A stretch of DNA of 64,000 bases from Pseudomonas morbosilactucae (GCF_023241715.1 NZ_JALQCW010000088.1:30190-94189), one strand, 5' to 3'; positions 1 through 9,591 are shown, numbered from the stretch's first letter. Translations and numbers: made by a program. The notes: a model not told the origin generated them from the letters alone.

Positions 1-505
1 GGTGCTCAACCCGCGCCAGTGCCTGCTCATCATCGAGGCACGCCAGCCAGGCAAAACCGGTGGCCGAGCAGGACAGCCGGGCCTCCATGCCCATGTCCGG
101 GTCGTAGCGCAAACCGTTGCGCGCACCTTGGGCGCGGGCCACCCAGGTCAGTTGCCGAGGGTCGGCCACCGCCAGGCGCACCAGTTCACCGGCCTGCGCC
201 GCGAGACGATTGAGCACCGGTTGCACGGCGTCCACCAGGCCGCTGGCGCACAGTTGCCGGAAGGCCAGGACTTGCAGTTTGGAGGTGAGCACGTAGGTGC
301 CCCGTTCCTGCTCCTGGCGCACGTAGGCGTGTTCGCCGAGTGCCGTCAGCAGGCGGTGAGTGGCGCTGCGCGGGATGCGCAGTTGGTCGGACACGGCGCT
401 GAGGGTCAGGCCCTCGGCGCTGCCGGCCAGCAGTTCGAGAATCGCCAGGCCCCGGTCCAGGACCCCGGAAAAGCCGGCTTCGGTGGTGCTTGCAGCGCTT
501 GCCAT
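1..505 (-). CDS. IclR-family transcriptional regulator (3' end outside window)
   Basis: The minus-strand frame opens with ATG at 505 and stays open to the window edge, giving the first 168 residues. The N-terminal 75 residues are a typical IclR winged helix: a 'VLDRGLAILELL' opening helix, then an 'IPRSATHRLLTAL' recognition helix and a wing. This is followed by the beginning of the effector-binding domain (VRLAVADP, RNGLRYDPDMG, SCSATGFAWLA). IclR proteins usually repress or activate nearby catabolic operons. The divergent or downstream partner lies outside the window on one side and the M20 peptidase gene on the other, so its target cannot be fixed. Family call is firm, ligand unknown. Confidence 0.85.
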   Translation of the reverse strand, partial: MASAASTTEAGFSGVLDRGLAILELLAGSAEGLTLSAVSDQLRIPRSATHRLLTALGEHAYVRQEQERGTYVLTSKLQVLAFRQLCASGLVDAVQPVLNRLAAQAGELVRLAVADPRQLTWVARAQGARNGLRYDPDMGMEARLSCSATGFAWLACLDDEQALARVEH

Positions 506-626
506 CGATCACTCCAAGGCCGCACTGCAGTCAGTGCGGCATAAGTGGAATTGAATTCCAGTTTTGTTGGAAAACTATTCCACAGCGTCCCTTGGCGTGT
601 CAAATCCCTGGATTCACGGGGGGCTT

Positions 627-2045
627 TCAGCCGGCGGCGCGTGATTCGCGTAGCAGGCCCACGGCCGATTCCCCCAGGTCCCAGAACAACCCGGCCATGA
701 TTTGCAGGCCTTCTTTCACCACCGGCGCCAGCAGGTGTTCATTGGGCGCGTGCTGGGAGCAGGCGGCGTAGGAGTGGGGCACCCACAGGGTCGGCAGGCC
801 CAGCACGTCGACAAAAATGTCGTTGGGCAGGGAGCCGCCGAGGTTGGGCAGCAAGGCCGGAGTCTTGCCGGTGGTGCTCTGCAGAGAATGCAAGGCCCAG
901 TGGACCCAGGGGTTGTCCGGGTCCAGGCGCGAGGCATTGAGCACGCCGCCCGGGCTCTGGCTGACCTCGACCTGGCTGAAGCCCTGGGCGTCGAGGTGAC
1001 GGCGGATGGCTGGGACAAACTCGCGGAAATCGCTGCCAGCGACAAAGCGCACCTGGCAATGGGCACTGGCATGGCCGGGGATGGCGTTGACCGGTGCGTC
1101 GGGGTTGCCGGTCTTGAACGCCAGGACTTCGAAGGTGTTCCAGCCGAACACCCGCTCGGCCGGGCTCAGCCCGGGTTCGCCCCAGCTCGGGTCGATGGTC
1201 GGGTCGTTGGGGCTGCTGGGGGTCAGTTGCAGGGGGGCGATGGCGCGTTTAACCGAGTCCGGCAGGCTCGCCGGCTTGAGCCCCGGGACCTGCACTTGGC
1301 CGTCCTGGTTGACCAGGCTGGCAATGGCGTTGGCCAGGACGATCCCCGGGTTGCGCAGCAGGCCGCCCCAGTTGCCGGAGTGGTGCGCGCCGTCACGCAG
1401 ATTGACCTTGAGGTCGATGTTCACCGCGCCCCGGGAACCGAGGAAAATCGTCGGCTGCAAGGCGCTCAGGCGAGGGCCGTCGGAGGCGATGAACAGGTCG
1501 GCGGCCAGTTGTTGCGGGTGGGTTGCACAGAACTCACGCAGGCCTGGCGAACCGGCTTCCTCGCCCATTTCCAGCAGCAGCTTGACGTTGAACCCCAGGC
1601 GTCCCTCGCGGGCCTCGATCACCTGGGCCAGGGCGCTGAGGTTGATCAGGTGCTGGCCCTTGTTATCGGCGCTGCCACGGCCATACCAGCGTTCGCCTTC
1701 CACCACCACTTGCCAGGGTGACAGGCCTTCGCGCCATTGCGCGTCGTAGCCGCGCACCACATCGCCGTGGCCGTACATCAACAGGGTGGGCAGGTCGACA
1801 GCCTCGATGCGCTCGGCCACCAGCAGCGGGCCGTGCTCGGGTTCCGGGTTGGGGTACAGGGTGCTGGCAAACCCCAGGGGCTCGATCAGCGGCACGATAA
1901 AGTCTTCCAGGTAGGCGCGCAGTTCGGGCAGGCGCGTCGGCTCCTGGCTTTCGGTGCGGTGGGCAACGCTGCGTTCGAGGGTCGCGAGAAACTCGCCGCT
2001 GGCAAACATCCGGGTCACCGCGGCAATGGCAGCTGATCGACTCAT
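627..2045 (-). CDS. M20-family metallopeptidase (ArgE/DapE/CPG2 type)
   Basis: A 472-residue zinc peptidase/deacylase of the M20 family. The di-zinc ligand motifs are in order: MYGHGDVV (first His, Asp), the bridging Asp region RGSADNKGQ, the catalytic Glu pair EMGEEAGSPG, then a dimerisation/lid insert (VNLRDGAHHSGNWGG) before the C-terminal half. The size and the 'GRGSADNKG' signature match the longer dipeptidase-like M20 branch. The frame extends 17 codons upstream, but ATG at 2045 is preceded by AAGGAA at good distance and fits the family start (MSRSAAIAAV). It is divergent from the LysR gene at 2192, which is its likely regulator. The substrate is probably a dipeptide or N-acyl amino acid, by inference only. 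Confidence 0.85.
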   Translation of the reverse strand: MSRSAAIAAVTRMFASGEFLATLERSVAHRTESQEPTRLPELRAYLEDFIVPLIEPLGFASTLYPNPEPEHGPLLVAERIEAVDLPTLLMYGHGDVVRGYDAQWREGLSPWQVVVEGERWYGRGSADNKGQHLINLSALAQVIEAREGRLGFNVKLLLEMGEEAGSPGLREFCATHPQQLAADLFIASDGPRLSALQPTIFLGSRGAVNIDLKVNLRDGAHHSGNWGGLLRNPGIVLANAIASLVNQDGQVQVPGLKPASLPDSVKRAIAPLQLTPSSPNDPTIDPSWGEPGLSPAERVFGWNTFEVLAFKTGNPDAPVNAIPGHASAHCQVRFVAGSDFREFVPAIRRHLDAQGFSQVEVSQSPGGVLNASRLDPDNPWVHWALHSLQSTTGKTPALLPNLGGSLPNDIFVDVLGLPTLWVPHSYAACSQHAPNEHLLAPVVKEGLQIMAGLFWDLGESAVGLLRESRAAG

Positions 2046-2158
2046 AGGGCCGGTTCCTTCAATGCAAGAGGCCGGCGCCCAGTGCGCCCTAGCCAAGGAT
2101 TGAGCAGGACTCTAGACTCGGCCGTTAGCTGCAACAATCACAATGTTTAGAATGAAGT

Positions 2159-2175
2159 GTTGCTATTAAAGCAAC
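2159..2175. promoter_or_regulatory. Palindrome in the M20 peptidase/LysR intergenic region
   Basis: GTTGC-TATTAAA-GCAAC is an exact 5-7-5 inverted repeat ending 16 bp before the LysR start. A second GTT..AAC dyad lies 25-35 bp upstream. The location between a LysR gene and its divergent neighbour, and the T-N11-A-like shape, suggest an operator for that regulator. No binding data can be inferred from the sequence alone. Confidence 0.4.
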
Positions 2176-2191
2176 GCCGGAGGCGCTACCC

Positions 2192-3097
2192 ATGCAATTC
2201 AACAGCATGCAATCCATTGCCCTGCGTTACTTTTTCGAGGTGGTGCGCTGCGGCTCGGTCAATGAAGCCTCGGTCAAGCTCAACGTCGCGGCCTCGGCGG
2301 TCAGCCGGCAGATCGCCAAGCTCGAATACGAACTCGACACCCCGTTGTTCGAGCGCCGTTCCCGGGGCATGTTGCCGACGGCGGCGGGGGAGCGCCTGGC
2401 CAGCCACGTGCGCAAGGCGCAGATGGAAACCGGGCAACTGGTCGAGGAATTGCGGGAGTTGCACGGGCTGCGCCGGGGCAATATCCGTCTGGCCTGTTCC
2501 CAGGGGTTTGCCATTGATTTTCTGCCGGACGCCATTGCCGAGTTCCGCAAGACCTACGACGGCATTCTGTTTTCCCTGGAGGTGGTCGGGCCAGAGGAAG
2601 TGACCCGTCGGGTACGTGAAGGCCAGGCCGACCTGGGCCTGACCTACAGCCTGTCGCCGGAGCGCGAGATCAACGTCGAGTGCGTGGCCCCGGGCGGCAT
2701 CATGGCCATGCTGCCGGTGGAGCACCCGCTGGCCTTGCGCGACAGCATCGCCCTGGCCGAGCTGCAGCCCTACCCCATGGCCATGCAGACTCCGGACACC
2801 ACCGCCCGGCGGCTGTTCGACATTTGCTGCGGGGTCCAGGGCCTGGAGTTCAACCTGGTGCTGGAGAGCAATTCCTTTGCCGCGTTGTACCGCTTCGTCG
2901 CCCAGGGCGGCGGGGTCAGCCTGGCCAACCCGATCAGCAGCACCACCTACCAGCGCAGCCGGCGGATTGTCTCCATTCCCTTCTCCGACGAGACCTTGCA
3001 GGCCCGGCGCATCGAGCTGCAGAGCATGGCCGGACGCGAGTTGCCCCAGGCGGTGGCGGTGTTTCGCGATCACCTGGTGGCGCTGCTGCAGCCTTGA
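2192..3097 (+). CDS. LysR-family transcriptional regulator
   Basis: A 301-residue LTTR. The HTH is at residues 6-65 (ALRYFFEVVRCGSVNEAS ... AASAVSRQIAKLE), followed by the two-lobed periplasmic-binding-like effector domain (GNIRLACSQG ... PDAIAEFRKTYDG ... EGQADLGLTYS). It is transcribed away from the M20 peptidase gene, and the MHS transporter gene follows in the same direction after about 230 bp. It therefore probably controls uptake and hydrolysis of a peptide-like or amide substrate. The ligand cannot be told. Start ATG 2192 lies about 7 bp after CCGGAGGCG. Confidence 0.9.
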   Translation: MQFNSMQSIALRYFFEVVRCGSVNEASVKLNVAASAVSRQIAKLEYELDTPLFERRSRGMLPTAAGERLASHVRKAQMETGQLVEELRELHGLRRGNIRLACSQGFAIDFLPDAIAEFRKTYDGILFSLEVVGPEEVTRRVREGQADLGLTYSLSPEREINVECVAPGGIMAMLPVEHPLALRDSIALAELQPYPMAMQTPDTTARRLFDICCGVQGLEFNLVLESNSFAALYRFVAQGGGVSLANPISSTTYQRSRRIVSIPFSDETLQARRIELQSMAGRELPQAVAVFRDHLVALLQP

Positions 3098-3323
3098 GAA
3101 GAGGGGTTAGAGCGTTCACAAAATGCGAACGGTTGATTGCCAATAAAATTATTTTAAGCACGCTGGGGCTGTGCCTACAATCGCCCCGACATCGGCTTTC
3201 CCTGATCAGGTCCGGCTCGAACCTCGCTGTCAGTTGTTCACAACAAGAAATCCAACGCGTCGAAAAACACTGATTGCTGCACTCGTTTCCTGCCATAACA
3301 AACCTTATAAAGGCGGACCTCTC

Positions 3324-4619
3324 ATGCACAGCACAACCGATTCCGTGGCCCTCGAGGGGCATGCCCGAGCCAAGCCAAAATCCATTTGGGGCACGGCTTG
3401 CGCGGCCTTGGTCGGCAATACCCTGGAATGGTACGACATGGCGTTGTACGCCTATTTTGCGTTCGTCATTTCCAAGCTGTTTTTCCCCACGGACAGTGAA
3501 AGCCTGTCGCTGATGATCACCTTCGGCACCTTTGGCGTGTCGTTTCTGATCCGGCCACTGGGGGCCATGGTGCTGGGCGCCTACGCCGATCGCGCCGGGC
3601 GCAAGAAGTCCATGAGTCTGTCCATCACCTTGATGCTGATCGGCACCCTGATCATCGCGGTGATCCCGACCTATGCCAGCATCGGCATCCTGGCGCCCAT
3701 CGGGATCTTCCTGGCGCGGTTGCTCCAGGGCTTTTCCGCCGGTGGCGAATTCGGCAGTTCTACGGCCTACCTGATCGAACACGCATCGCCCCGCAGTCGT
3801 GGTTTTATCGCCAGCCTGCAGTTCGCCAGCCAAGGCCTGGGTACGGTGCTGGCGTCCCTGGCCGGTTATTTCACCACCGTCAACCTGAGCCCTGAAGAGA
3901 TGATGGACTGGGGCTGGCGAGTGCCGTTCTTCCTCGGTCTGTTGATCGGGCCGGTGGGCATGTACATCCGCAAGCATTGCGACGAGTCGCCTGTGTTCGA
4001 TGCCGCCGAGTCGAGCAAGGCGCCGGTGCGCACGCTGTTCGCCGGGCAGAAGCTGCTGTTGCTGATCGCCATGGGGGCGCTGGTGGTGTCCACCGCGTCC
4101 AACTACCTGATCCAGTACATGCCGTCCTACGCCGCCAAGGACTTGGGCCTGCCCCAGTCTTCCGGGTTTATGGCGACCCTGATCGGCGGGTTGATCCTGA
4201 CCTTTGTCACGCCCTTTGTCGGCATGCTTTCAGACCGCATCGGGCGCATCCGCATCATGCTGTTCTCGGCGCTGTTCTACCTGTGCGTGGCGTACCCGGC
4301 ATTTCTCTGGCTCAACGCCGAGCCGACCTTGCTCTCGCTGATGCTGGTGGTGAGCCTGATGGCCCTGATCAAAGCGGTGTACTTCGCGCCGCTGCCGGCC
4401 CTGATGTCGGAGATCTTCCCGGTGCAGACCCGTGCCACCGGCATGTCCCTGAGCTACAACCTGGGCGTGACCTTCTTCGGCGGCTTCGCGCCCTTTATCG
4501 CCGCCTCGCTGATTGCCGTCACCGGCAGCAAGGCAGCCCCCGCCTATTACCTGATGTTTGCCGCGATCCTCAGCATCTGTGCGCTGCTCGGCGCGCAACT
4601 GAAGCTCAAACTGAAGTGA
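3324..4619 (+). CDS. MFS transporter, metabolite:H+ symporter (MHS) family
   Basis: A 431-residue inner-membrane permease with 12 predicted hydrophobic segments. The opening GNTLEWYDMALYAYFA is the signature of the MHS branch (ProP/KgtP/CitA relatives). The loop 2-3 motif GAYADRAGRKKSM and RLLQGFSAGGEFG in TM4-5 support this. The frame is open further upstream, but ATG 3324 follows AAAGGCGGA and fits the family start. Likely imports a carboxylate, betaine or amino-acid-like solute by proton symport. The neighbouring hydrolases suggest the substrate is an amino-acid derivative (inference). Confidence 0.88.
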   Translation: MHSTTDSVALEGHARAKPKSIWGTACAALVGNTLEWYDMALYAYFAFVISKLFFPTDSESLSLMITFGTFGVSFLIRPLGAMVLGAYADRAGRKKSMSLSITLMLIGTLIIAVIPTYASIGILAPIGIFLARLLQGFSAGGEFGSSTAYLIEHASPRSRGFIASLQFASQGLGTVLASLAGYFTTVNLSPEEMMDWGWRVPFFLGLLIGPVGMYIRKHCDESPVFDAAESSKAPVRTLFAGQKLLLLIAMGALVVSTASNYLIQYMPSYAAKDLGLPQSSGFMATLIGGLILTFVTPFVGMLSDRIGRIRIMLFSALFYLCVAYPAFLWLNAEPTLLSLMLVVSLMALIKAVYFAPLPALMSEIFPVQTRATGMSLSYNLGVTFFGGFAPFIAASLIAVTGSKAAPAYYLMFAAILSICALLGAQLKLKLK

Positions 4620-4632
4620 CCTTCTGCGGTGT

Positions 4633-4662
4633 CCCGGGGCCTGCCAGCCCCGGGGCGCCGCG
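4633..4662. terminator. Terminator hairpin between convergent genes
   Basis: CCCGGGGC and GCCCCGGG (8-bp perfect stem, 6-nt loop) followed by GCGCCGCGTTTT. It sits 13 bp after the stop of the MHS transporter gene and just before the stop of the DUF2817 gene, so it may serve both strands. Confidence 0.65.
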
Positions 4663-4664
4663 TT

Positions 4665-5753
4665 TTATTGCGGATCGTTCTGCAACCCCGCCACCGTCTC
4701 CCAGCACAGCGCCCGCGCCTGCTCCAGCACCTGCTGTTTCCATTGCGGGGTGTCCACGTAGAAGGCATTGCGCAGCTGCCGCTTGATCTGCTCATACAGC
4801 CGTTGAGGCGCCTGGGGATTGTTCTGCAGCCACTGTTCGGCGCGCAGGGCGTCAAGCACTTGCCACCCCGAGCGGGTGCCGTACTCCAGGGTTAGGCCGT
4901 TGTATTGGGCTTGGGGGCATTCTTCCATCACCGCCAGGTCCAGGGTGCCCTCCAACTGGGCCGAGGCGGAGCTGCCATCGAAACTGTTGGTCACCTTTGG
5001 CCCCCACCACGCCTGTGCCCGGGCCAGGTCCTCGGGGTGGGCACGGCCTTTGTAGATGCGCTCGCCCACGCCCGTGGGGCCCAGGCCGGTGTGGATGTCG
5101 ATCCAGGCGATGCGTCGGCATTGCTGGGCGTGCTGGCGCAGCAGGGCGCGGATCTGCTGGTTGCTCCAGGTGGGTGCCAGGCCACTGAAAAACAGGCCGT
5201 CGGGGTGGCTGTGCTGGCCCCGGGAGATGGCCGCCTGCAAGGCCTTGGGCCCGAGGCGTGCGGTGTGCAGGAGCAGGCGTGCGCCGCTGGCCACACTGGC
5301 CGGCCAGTGTCGAGGCAGCAGGCAATCGGCGATGGCGCGGTAGCCGGGGTTGTCCGCCAGGGGCTGGCTGAAGTCGAGGAAGTTGCGGTTCAGGTCGACG
5401 TTTTCGTGGGTCACCCGGCGCAGCCAGGAAAAGCCATAGGGGTTCAGCGCATGCAGGTAGATCACCGCCAGGTCGGGCTGGCGGGTGAGTTCGATCCAGC
5501 GCTCGTTGTGCAGCAGGTCGATCTGCACCGCCGAGCCGCAAAAGCCTTCGACGCCGTGGCAGCCGCTGCTGATCAGCAGCAGGTTGCGGGCGTTGGCCGG
5601 GCCCGTACGGTACAGATCGATGGCCAGGGTTTCCTGATCGCGGCCCTTGAGCGGGTGCACATAGGACTGCACCAAGGACCCGCGTCGGGCGCAGGCGTCG
5701 AGGAATTTGTGGCGGGCTTCAGCGTAGGTGGCGGAAAAACAGGCGAGGGTCAT
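4665..5753 (-). CDS. DUF2817 / M14-like zinc carboxypeptidase family protein
   Basis: A 362-residue protein of the DUF2817 family (M14 carboxypeptidase-like fold). Metal and catalytic motifs visible: SSGCHGVEG (HxxE zinc ligands), NVDLNRNF, WIDIHTGLGP (second His) and LTLEYGT (general-base Glu). No signal peptide is seen, so it is probably cytoplasmic. ATG 5753 is chosen because CAGGAAG lies just upstream, although the frame remains open further 5'. It is followed on the same strand, upstream, by an MFS transporter and an M20 amidohydrolase. The trio looks like uptake plus hydrolysis of an N-acylated or amide-linked compound. Substrate unknown. Confidence 0.8.
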   Translation of the reverse strand: MTLACFSATYAEARHKFLDACARRGSLVQSYVHPLKGRDQETLAIDLYRTGPANARNLLLISSGCHGVEGFCGSAVQIDLLHNERWIELTRQPDLAVIYLHALNPYGFSWLRRVTHENVDLNRNFLDFSQPLADNPGYRAIADCLLPRHWPASVASGARLLLHTARLGPKALQAAISRGQHSHPDGLFFSGLAPTWSNQQIRALLRQHAQQCRRIAWIDIHTGLGPTGVGERIYKGRAHPEDLARAQAWWGPKVTNSFDGSSASAQLEGTLDLAVMEECPQAQYNGLTLEYGTRSGWQVLDALRAEQWLQNNPQAPQRLYEQIKRQLRNAFYVDTPQWKQQVLEQARALCWETVAGLQNDPQ

Positions 5754-5875
5754 GGAAGCTTCCTGGGTGTATCGAGGGTGAGCAATCCACGGCGAGGCCC
5801 GGCGCCCTGGAGTGGGGCCGCTGCGGATCATCATCAAGGGAATGGCGCGCCCTGGCCTGGCGCGCCGGGCTGGCG

Positions 5876-7165
5876 CTACACGGGCCGGGCGGTGTCGGCC
5901 AGGGGCGCGGGCGCGAGGTCCAGCAGGCGCTGGCGAGTGGCTTGGGGGGTGATTACCCACAGCCCCAGCAGGGCACAGACCAGGGTGGCCAAGCCGATGC
6001 CGTTGAGGGCGGTTTCAAAACCCCGGGCGATGTCATGGTCGAACAGGGTCACCAGGCGCCCCACCAGCCAGGGCGCGAGCATGCCGGAGAAGGTCATGCT
6101 GCCGACGTGGATGGCCAGCATGGCGCCGCGCTGGATCGACGGCGAAATATGGGACGTGATGGTCATGCCAAAGGCGAACACCCCGTTGAGCAGCACCGCG
6201 CCGCTGACAAACAGCGTCAACTTCAGCCACAGCTCGTCGTGCAGGGCGCCCAGGGCGCAGAACGCCAGGCCGCCGAAGATGCAGCAGAGCATCGGCGGCA
6301 GCACCAGGCTGCGCTGCTCGCCCAGGCCGCGTCGGAGCATGCGTTGGGAGAGTGCCGAGACCAGCACGTTGAGGACGATGATGCCCAGGGTGGCGGTGAA
6401 CATCACGTAGCCGGTCTGCATCGGGCTCAGCCCCAGGCCTTTTTGCATGTACACCGCCGACCAGCTGAAGGACAGGGCGTTGGGCAGGTAGGCCAGGAAG
6501 CACATCAGCGAGATCCAGACAAAGGTGCGGTTGAGCAGCAGGTGACGATAGGGAATGCGCGCCTCCTGCGGCGCCGGGCCTTGCTCTTCCTGGTGCTGGC
6601 CTTCGGCACCGAACAGCAGCCACAGCAGTGCCCAGCCCAGGCTCAGGATCGCCAGGGCCAGGTAGGCGCTGCGCCAGCCGAAGTGGCTGATGGCGTAGGG
6701 CAGGGCCAGGGCGCCGAGCAGGCCACCAAGCATGATCGAGACCTGGATCAGCGAGGCCGGCAGCACCTGCTCGCGAATCCCATACCACTTGAAGGCGGCG
6801 TGCTGGGTCACCGCTGTGCCCGGGCCGCAGCCGGCCCCCAGCAACAGGCGGCTGGCGGTCAGGGCGCCGAGGCTGCCGGCCACGGTCACCAGCAGTTGGG
6901 CGCTGGTCCAGACCAGGGCCATGACGCTGAGAATCCAGCGGGTGGGGAAGCGATTGGCGAGAAAGCCCACGGCGATCCCGGAGATCGAGTAGAGGAAGAA
7001 AAACGCGCTGCCGACGAAGCCGAACTGCTCCGGGGTCAGTTGCAGCTCTTCGATGATCTGCACCCCGGCGAAGGCGAAGATGGTCTTGTCCAGCACGCTG
7101 ATGACCATCACCGCCATCAGCAGGGCCATGATCAGGGCGCGGGGTTTTGTGGCGGGTGTCGACAT
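5876..7165 (-). CDS. MFS transporter (ACS-like)
   Basis: A 429-residue permease with about 12 hydrophobic helices. The start AALIMALLMAVMVIS-like segment and VLDKTIFAFAG, and the helix 2-3 loop GFLANRFPTRWI, place it in the major facilitator superfamily, nearest in look to the anion:cation symporter branch. It lies in a same-strand run with the M20 amidohydrolase upstream (gap about 70 bp) and the DUF2817 protein downstream. It probably imports the substrate those two enzymes process (inference from context). Confidence 0.82.
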   Translation of the reverse strand: MSTPATKPRALIMALLMAVMVISVLDKTIFAFAGVQIIEELQLTPEQFGFVGSAFFFLYSISGIAVGFLANRFPTRWILSVMALVWTSAQLLVTVAGSLGALTASRLLLGAGCGPGTAVTQHAAFKWYGIREQVLPASLIQVSIMLGGLLGALALPYAISHFGWRSAYLALAILSLGWALLWLLFGAEGQHQEEQGPAPQEARIPYRHLLLNRTFVWISLMCFLAYLPNALSFSWSAVYMQKGLGLSPMQTGYVMFTATLGIIVLNVLVSALSQRMLRRGLGEQRSLVLPPMLCCIFGGLAFCALGALHDELWLKLTLFVSGAVLLNGVFAFGMTITSHISPSIQRGAMLAIHVGSMTFSGMLAPWLVGRLVTLFDHDIARGFETALNGIGLATLVCALLGLWVITPQATRQRLLDLAPAPLADTARPV

Positions 7166-7234
7166 GGCGGGTCTCTGTCCTTGGCGTGTTGTTATTCAGG
7201 GCTGGGCTGTTCGGCAGTGCTATTCAGTTCGAGG

Positions 7235-8467
7235 CTATTCAGTGTGCGACTCTTCAGTGGGGCGCTCTTCAGTCCGGGGCAGCGCGGTTTCCACCAGCCG
7301 GGCCCAAAGGCTGGCGCCATAGGGCAGGGCGGCGTCGTTAAAGTCGTAGCCGGGGTTGTGCACCATGCAGCCGTGGGCGCCTTCGGTGCCGTTGCCCATG
7401 ACGATGTAGCAGCCGGGCCGTTGTTCGAGCATCGAGGCAAAATCCTCGCTGCCGAGAAAGCCGCTGGGAATGCTGGTCATTAGCCCCTCGGGGCCTAGCA
7501 GGTCCCGGGCCACTTGCTGCAACAGGGCGGTTTCGGCCGGGGTGTTGAGCAGCACGCCGATGCGTTCTTCGTACTGATAGTCGAGTTCCAGGGCATGGGT
7601 GGCGGCGACGCCCCGGGCCACTTCGCCGATGCGTTGCTTGAGCAGGGCGCGGATCTGCGGGTTCGTGGTGCGTACGCTCAGCGCCAGGGTGGCGTGATCG
7701 GGGATCACGTTGGCGGCTTCACCGGCGTGCAATGCGCCCACGGTAATCACCGCCACTTCGCCGGCCGGCACGTTGCGCGCAACGATGGATTGAAGGGCCA
7801 GCACCAGTTCGGCGGCGGCCACTACCGGGTCCCTGGTCTTGTGGGGCATGGCGCCGTGGCCACCGACGCCGATCAGGCGGATGTGCACGTTGTCCGAAGA
7901 GGCGCTCATGGCCCCGGGCTGGGTCAGGAATACCCCCACCGGCAAGGTCGGCATGTTGTGCAGGGCGTACACCGCATCACAGGGGAAACGCTCGAACAGC
8001 CCGTCCTCGATCATCCGTCGGGCACCGCCGAGGGTTTCTTCGGCCGGCTGGAAAATCAGGTGGACGGTGCCGTCGAACTGCCGGCTTTCGGCCAGGTAGC
8101 GGGCGGTACACAGCAGGATCGCGGTGTGCCCGTCATGGCCGCAGGCATGCATGGTGCCCGGTTGTCGGCTTTGCCATGCAACGCCGCTCTGTTCATGGAT
8201 TGGCAGGGCGTCCATGTCGGCACGAATTCCCAGGCTGCGTGTGCTGCTGCCGTTGCGCAGCACGCCCACCACGCCGGTGCCGCCGATGCCGCGGTGGACC
8301 TCGATGCCCCATTGCTCAAGGCTCTGGGCGACACGTTCGCTGGTGCGCTGTTCGGCAAACCCCAGTTCCGGGTGCTGGTGAAGGTCTCGTCGCAGCTGGG
8401 CGAAGCTGTCCTGCCAGGCGAGGATTTGCGGGATCAGGGGCGAGTGGGGCGCTGTCATGGGGTCCAT
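7235..8467 (-). CDS. M20-family amidohydrolase (hippurate hydrolase / IAA-amino-acid hydrolase type)
   Basis: About 410 residues. Signatures of the M20D amidohydrolase branch: LHQHPELGF, MHACGHDGHTA (metal ligands), FQPAEETLGGARRMIEDG (catalytic Glu), YALHNMP, GGHGAMPHKTRDPV, and a C-terminal GSEDFASMLE. Such enzymes cleave N-acyl or N-aroyl amino acids (hippurate, N-acetyl amino acids, auxin conjugates). Two ATG codons compete, 8467 (MDPMTAPH) and 8458 (MTAPH); neither has a strong Shine-Dalgarno sequence. It is likely co-transcribed with the MFS gene that follows it and controlled by the LysR gene at 8576-9502. Substrate not determined. Confidence 0.87.
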   Translation of the reverse strand: MDPMTAPHSPLIPQILAWQDSFAQLRRDLHQHPELGFAEQRTSERVAQSLEQWGIEVHRGIGGTGVVGVLRNGSSTRSLGIRADMDALPIHEQSGVAWQSRQPGTMHACGHDGHTAILLCTARYLAESRQFDGTVHLIFQPAEETLGGARRMIEDGLFERFPCDAVYALHNMPTLPVGVFLTQPGAMSASSDNVHIRLIGVGGHGAMPHKTRDPVVAAAELVLALQSIVARNVPAGEVAVITVGALHAGEAANVIPDHATLALSVRTTNPQIRALLKQRIGEVARGVAATHALELDYQYEERIGVLLNTPAETALLQQVARDLLGPEGLMTSIPSGFLGSEDFASMLEQRPGCYIVMGNGTEGAHGCMVHNPGYDFNDAALPYGASLWARLVETALPRTEERPTEESHTE

Positions 8468-8575
8468 TTCCGAGCGGCTGACGGTGGCCCGCAGCATGCC
8501 CGAGCGGCCCAGTGCTGAATAATCACCTCTGGGCATGCTTATCGGTTGTGGTTATCAAGGAACGGCAGCGGGGGT

Positions 8576-9502
8576 TCAGGCAATCGCCGGCACCAGGTTC
8601 GGCAGCGGCTTCGACGGCCCCTTGTAGACGTAGATCAGATCATCGGCCAGGGCCTTGGCCTCGCGGGTCATCAGTTCCTGATCGCGGCACACCAGGGAGA
8701 TGTTCATTGGTGGCACCGGCTCGACGATGTGCAGGATTTCCAGCTTCGCCATCAGCATCGGTGCGCTTTCCAGTACCCGCAGCGACCAATAGCTGACCGC
8801 ATCGCTGGTGATCGCCAGTTCGGCGAAGAGCACCACCGACGCGCATTCGATAACGTTCTGTGGCGGCGCCACGCCGTTTTCCTCGAACATCACCCCGACC
8901 CTGGATTGCTCCAGGGAATCCTGCAGCAGCCATTCCTGTTCCCGCAGTTCATGCAAATGCCGGGCATGGCGCAGTGGATGGTCCTTGCGCACCACCAGCA
9001 CCGTGGGCTGGGCGTAGAGTTCTTCCCAATGGAAGCCATCGGTATTGCGCGACGGCGGCAGTGAGCTGAGGGCCATGTCGAGCTGGCCTTCGCGCAAGCC
9101 TTCCATGAGTTTCGAGGGGCGCAGTTCGTGGATCTGTACCTGGACCTTGGGGAAGCGCTGGCGATAGCGATTGAGGCTGCTGACAAACTGCGGGCCGGGG
9201 GTGACCGGCGACACGCCGATGGACAGCTTACCGTCCATGCGCCCCTTGAGGGTGTCGATTTCTTCCGCGGCGCGGCGTACCTCCTCCAGGATCAGCCGTG
9301 CGCGGCGCACCAGGCGCTCGCCGTATTCAGTGGCGGTTATGCCGCGATTGGAGCGGATCAGCAGCGGCACGCCCAATTCCGCTTCCAGTTCCTTGATGCC
9401 CTTGGACAGGGCCGGTTGCGAGATGTGCAGCAGGCGCGAAGCCTCCTGGATGCTGCCGCTTTCGCAGATGGAGACGAGGGCGCGCAGCTGATGCAGCTTC
9501 AT
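8576..9502 (-). CDS. LysR-family transcriptional regulator
   Basis: A 308-residue LTTR. The HTH is at residues 1-60 (MKLHQLRALVSICESGSIQEAS, ISQPALSKGIKELE) with the usual RSNRGITATEYG wing. The effector domain begins at GKLSIGVSPVTPG. It resembles the CbsR/TsaR-like group that starts MKLHQLRAL. It lies upstream of the amidohydrolase/MFS run on the same strand, with a 108-bp gap. It probably regulates that run, or the DUF1329/DUF1302 pair behind it. Confidence 0.88.
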   Translation of the reverse strand: MKLHQLRALVSICESGSIQEASRLLHISQPALSKGIKELEAELGVPLLIRSNRGITATEYGERLVRRARLILEEVRRAAEEIDTLKGRMDGKLSIGVSPVTPGPQFVSSLNRYRQRFPKVQVQIHELRPSKLMEGLREGQLDMALSSLPPSRNTDGFHWEELYAQPTVLVVRKDHPLRHARHLHELREQEWLLQDSLEQSRVGVMFEENGVAPPQNVIECASVVLFAELAITSDAVSYWSLRVLESAPMLMAKLEILHIVEPVPPMNISLVCRDQELMTREAKALADDLIYVYKGPSKPLPNLVPAIA

Positions 9503-9591
9503 GGCGGGGTACCGAGTGGGAATGGGGGTTTGAATCTAAGCCAAAACCCCCACCCCGGGGGATCGGAGACGTACCAATTTGTTAAACCGGC

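Noticed and set aside
702..1721. Long open frame antisense to the M20 peptidase gene
   Set aside because: A GC-rich third-position shadow: no start signal, no family motif, and the opposite strand has all M20 ligands.
5942..7483. 513-codon open frame antisense to the MFS transporter
   Set aside because: The translation is a low-complexity mix of Q, G, H and A without domain features; the minus strand encodes a clear 12-helix permease.
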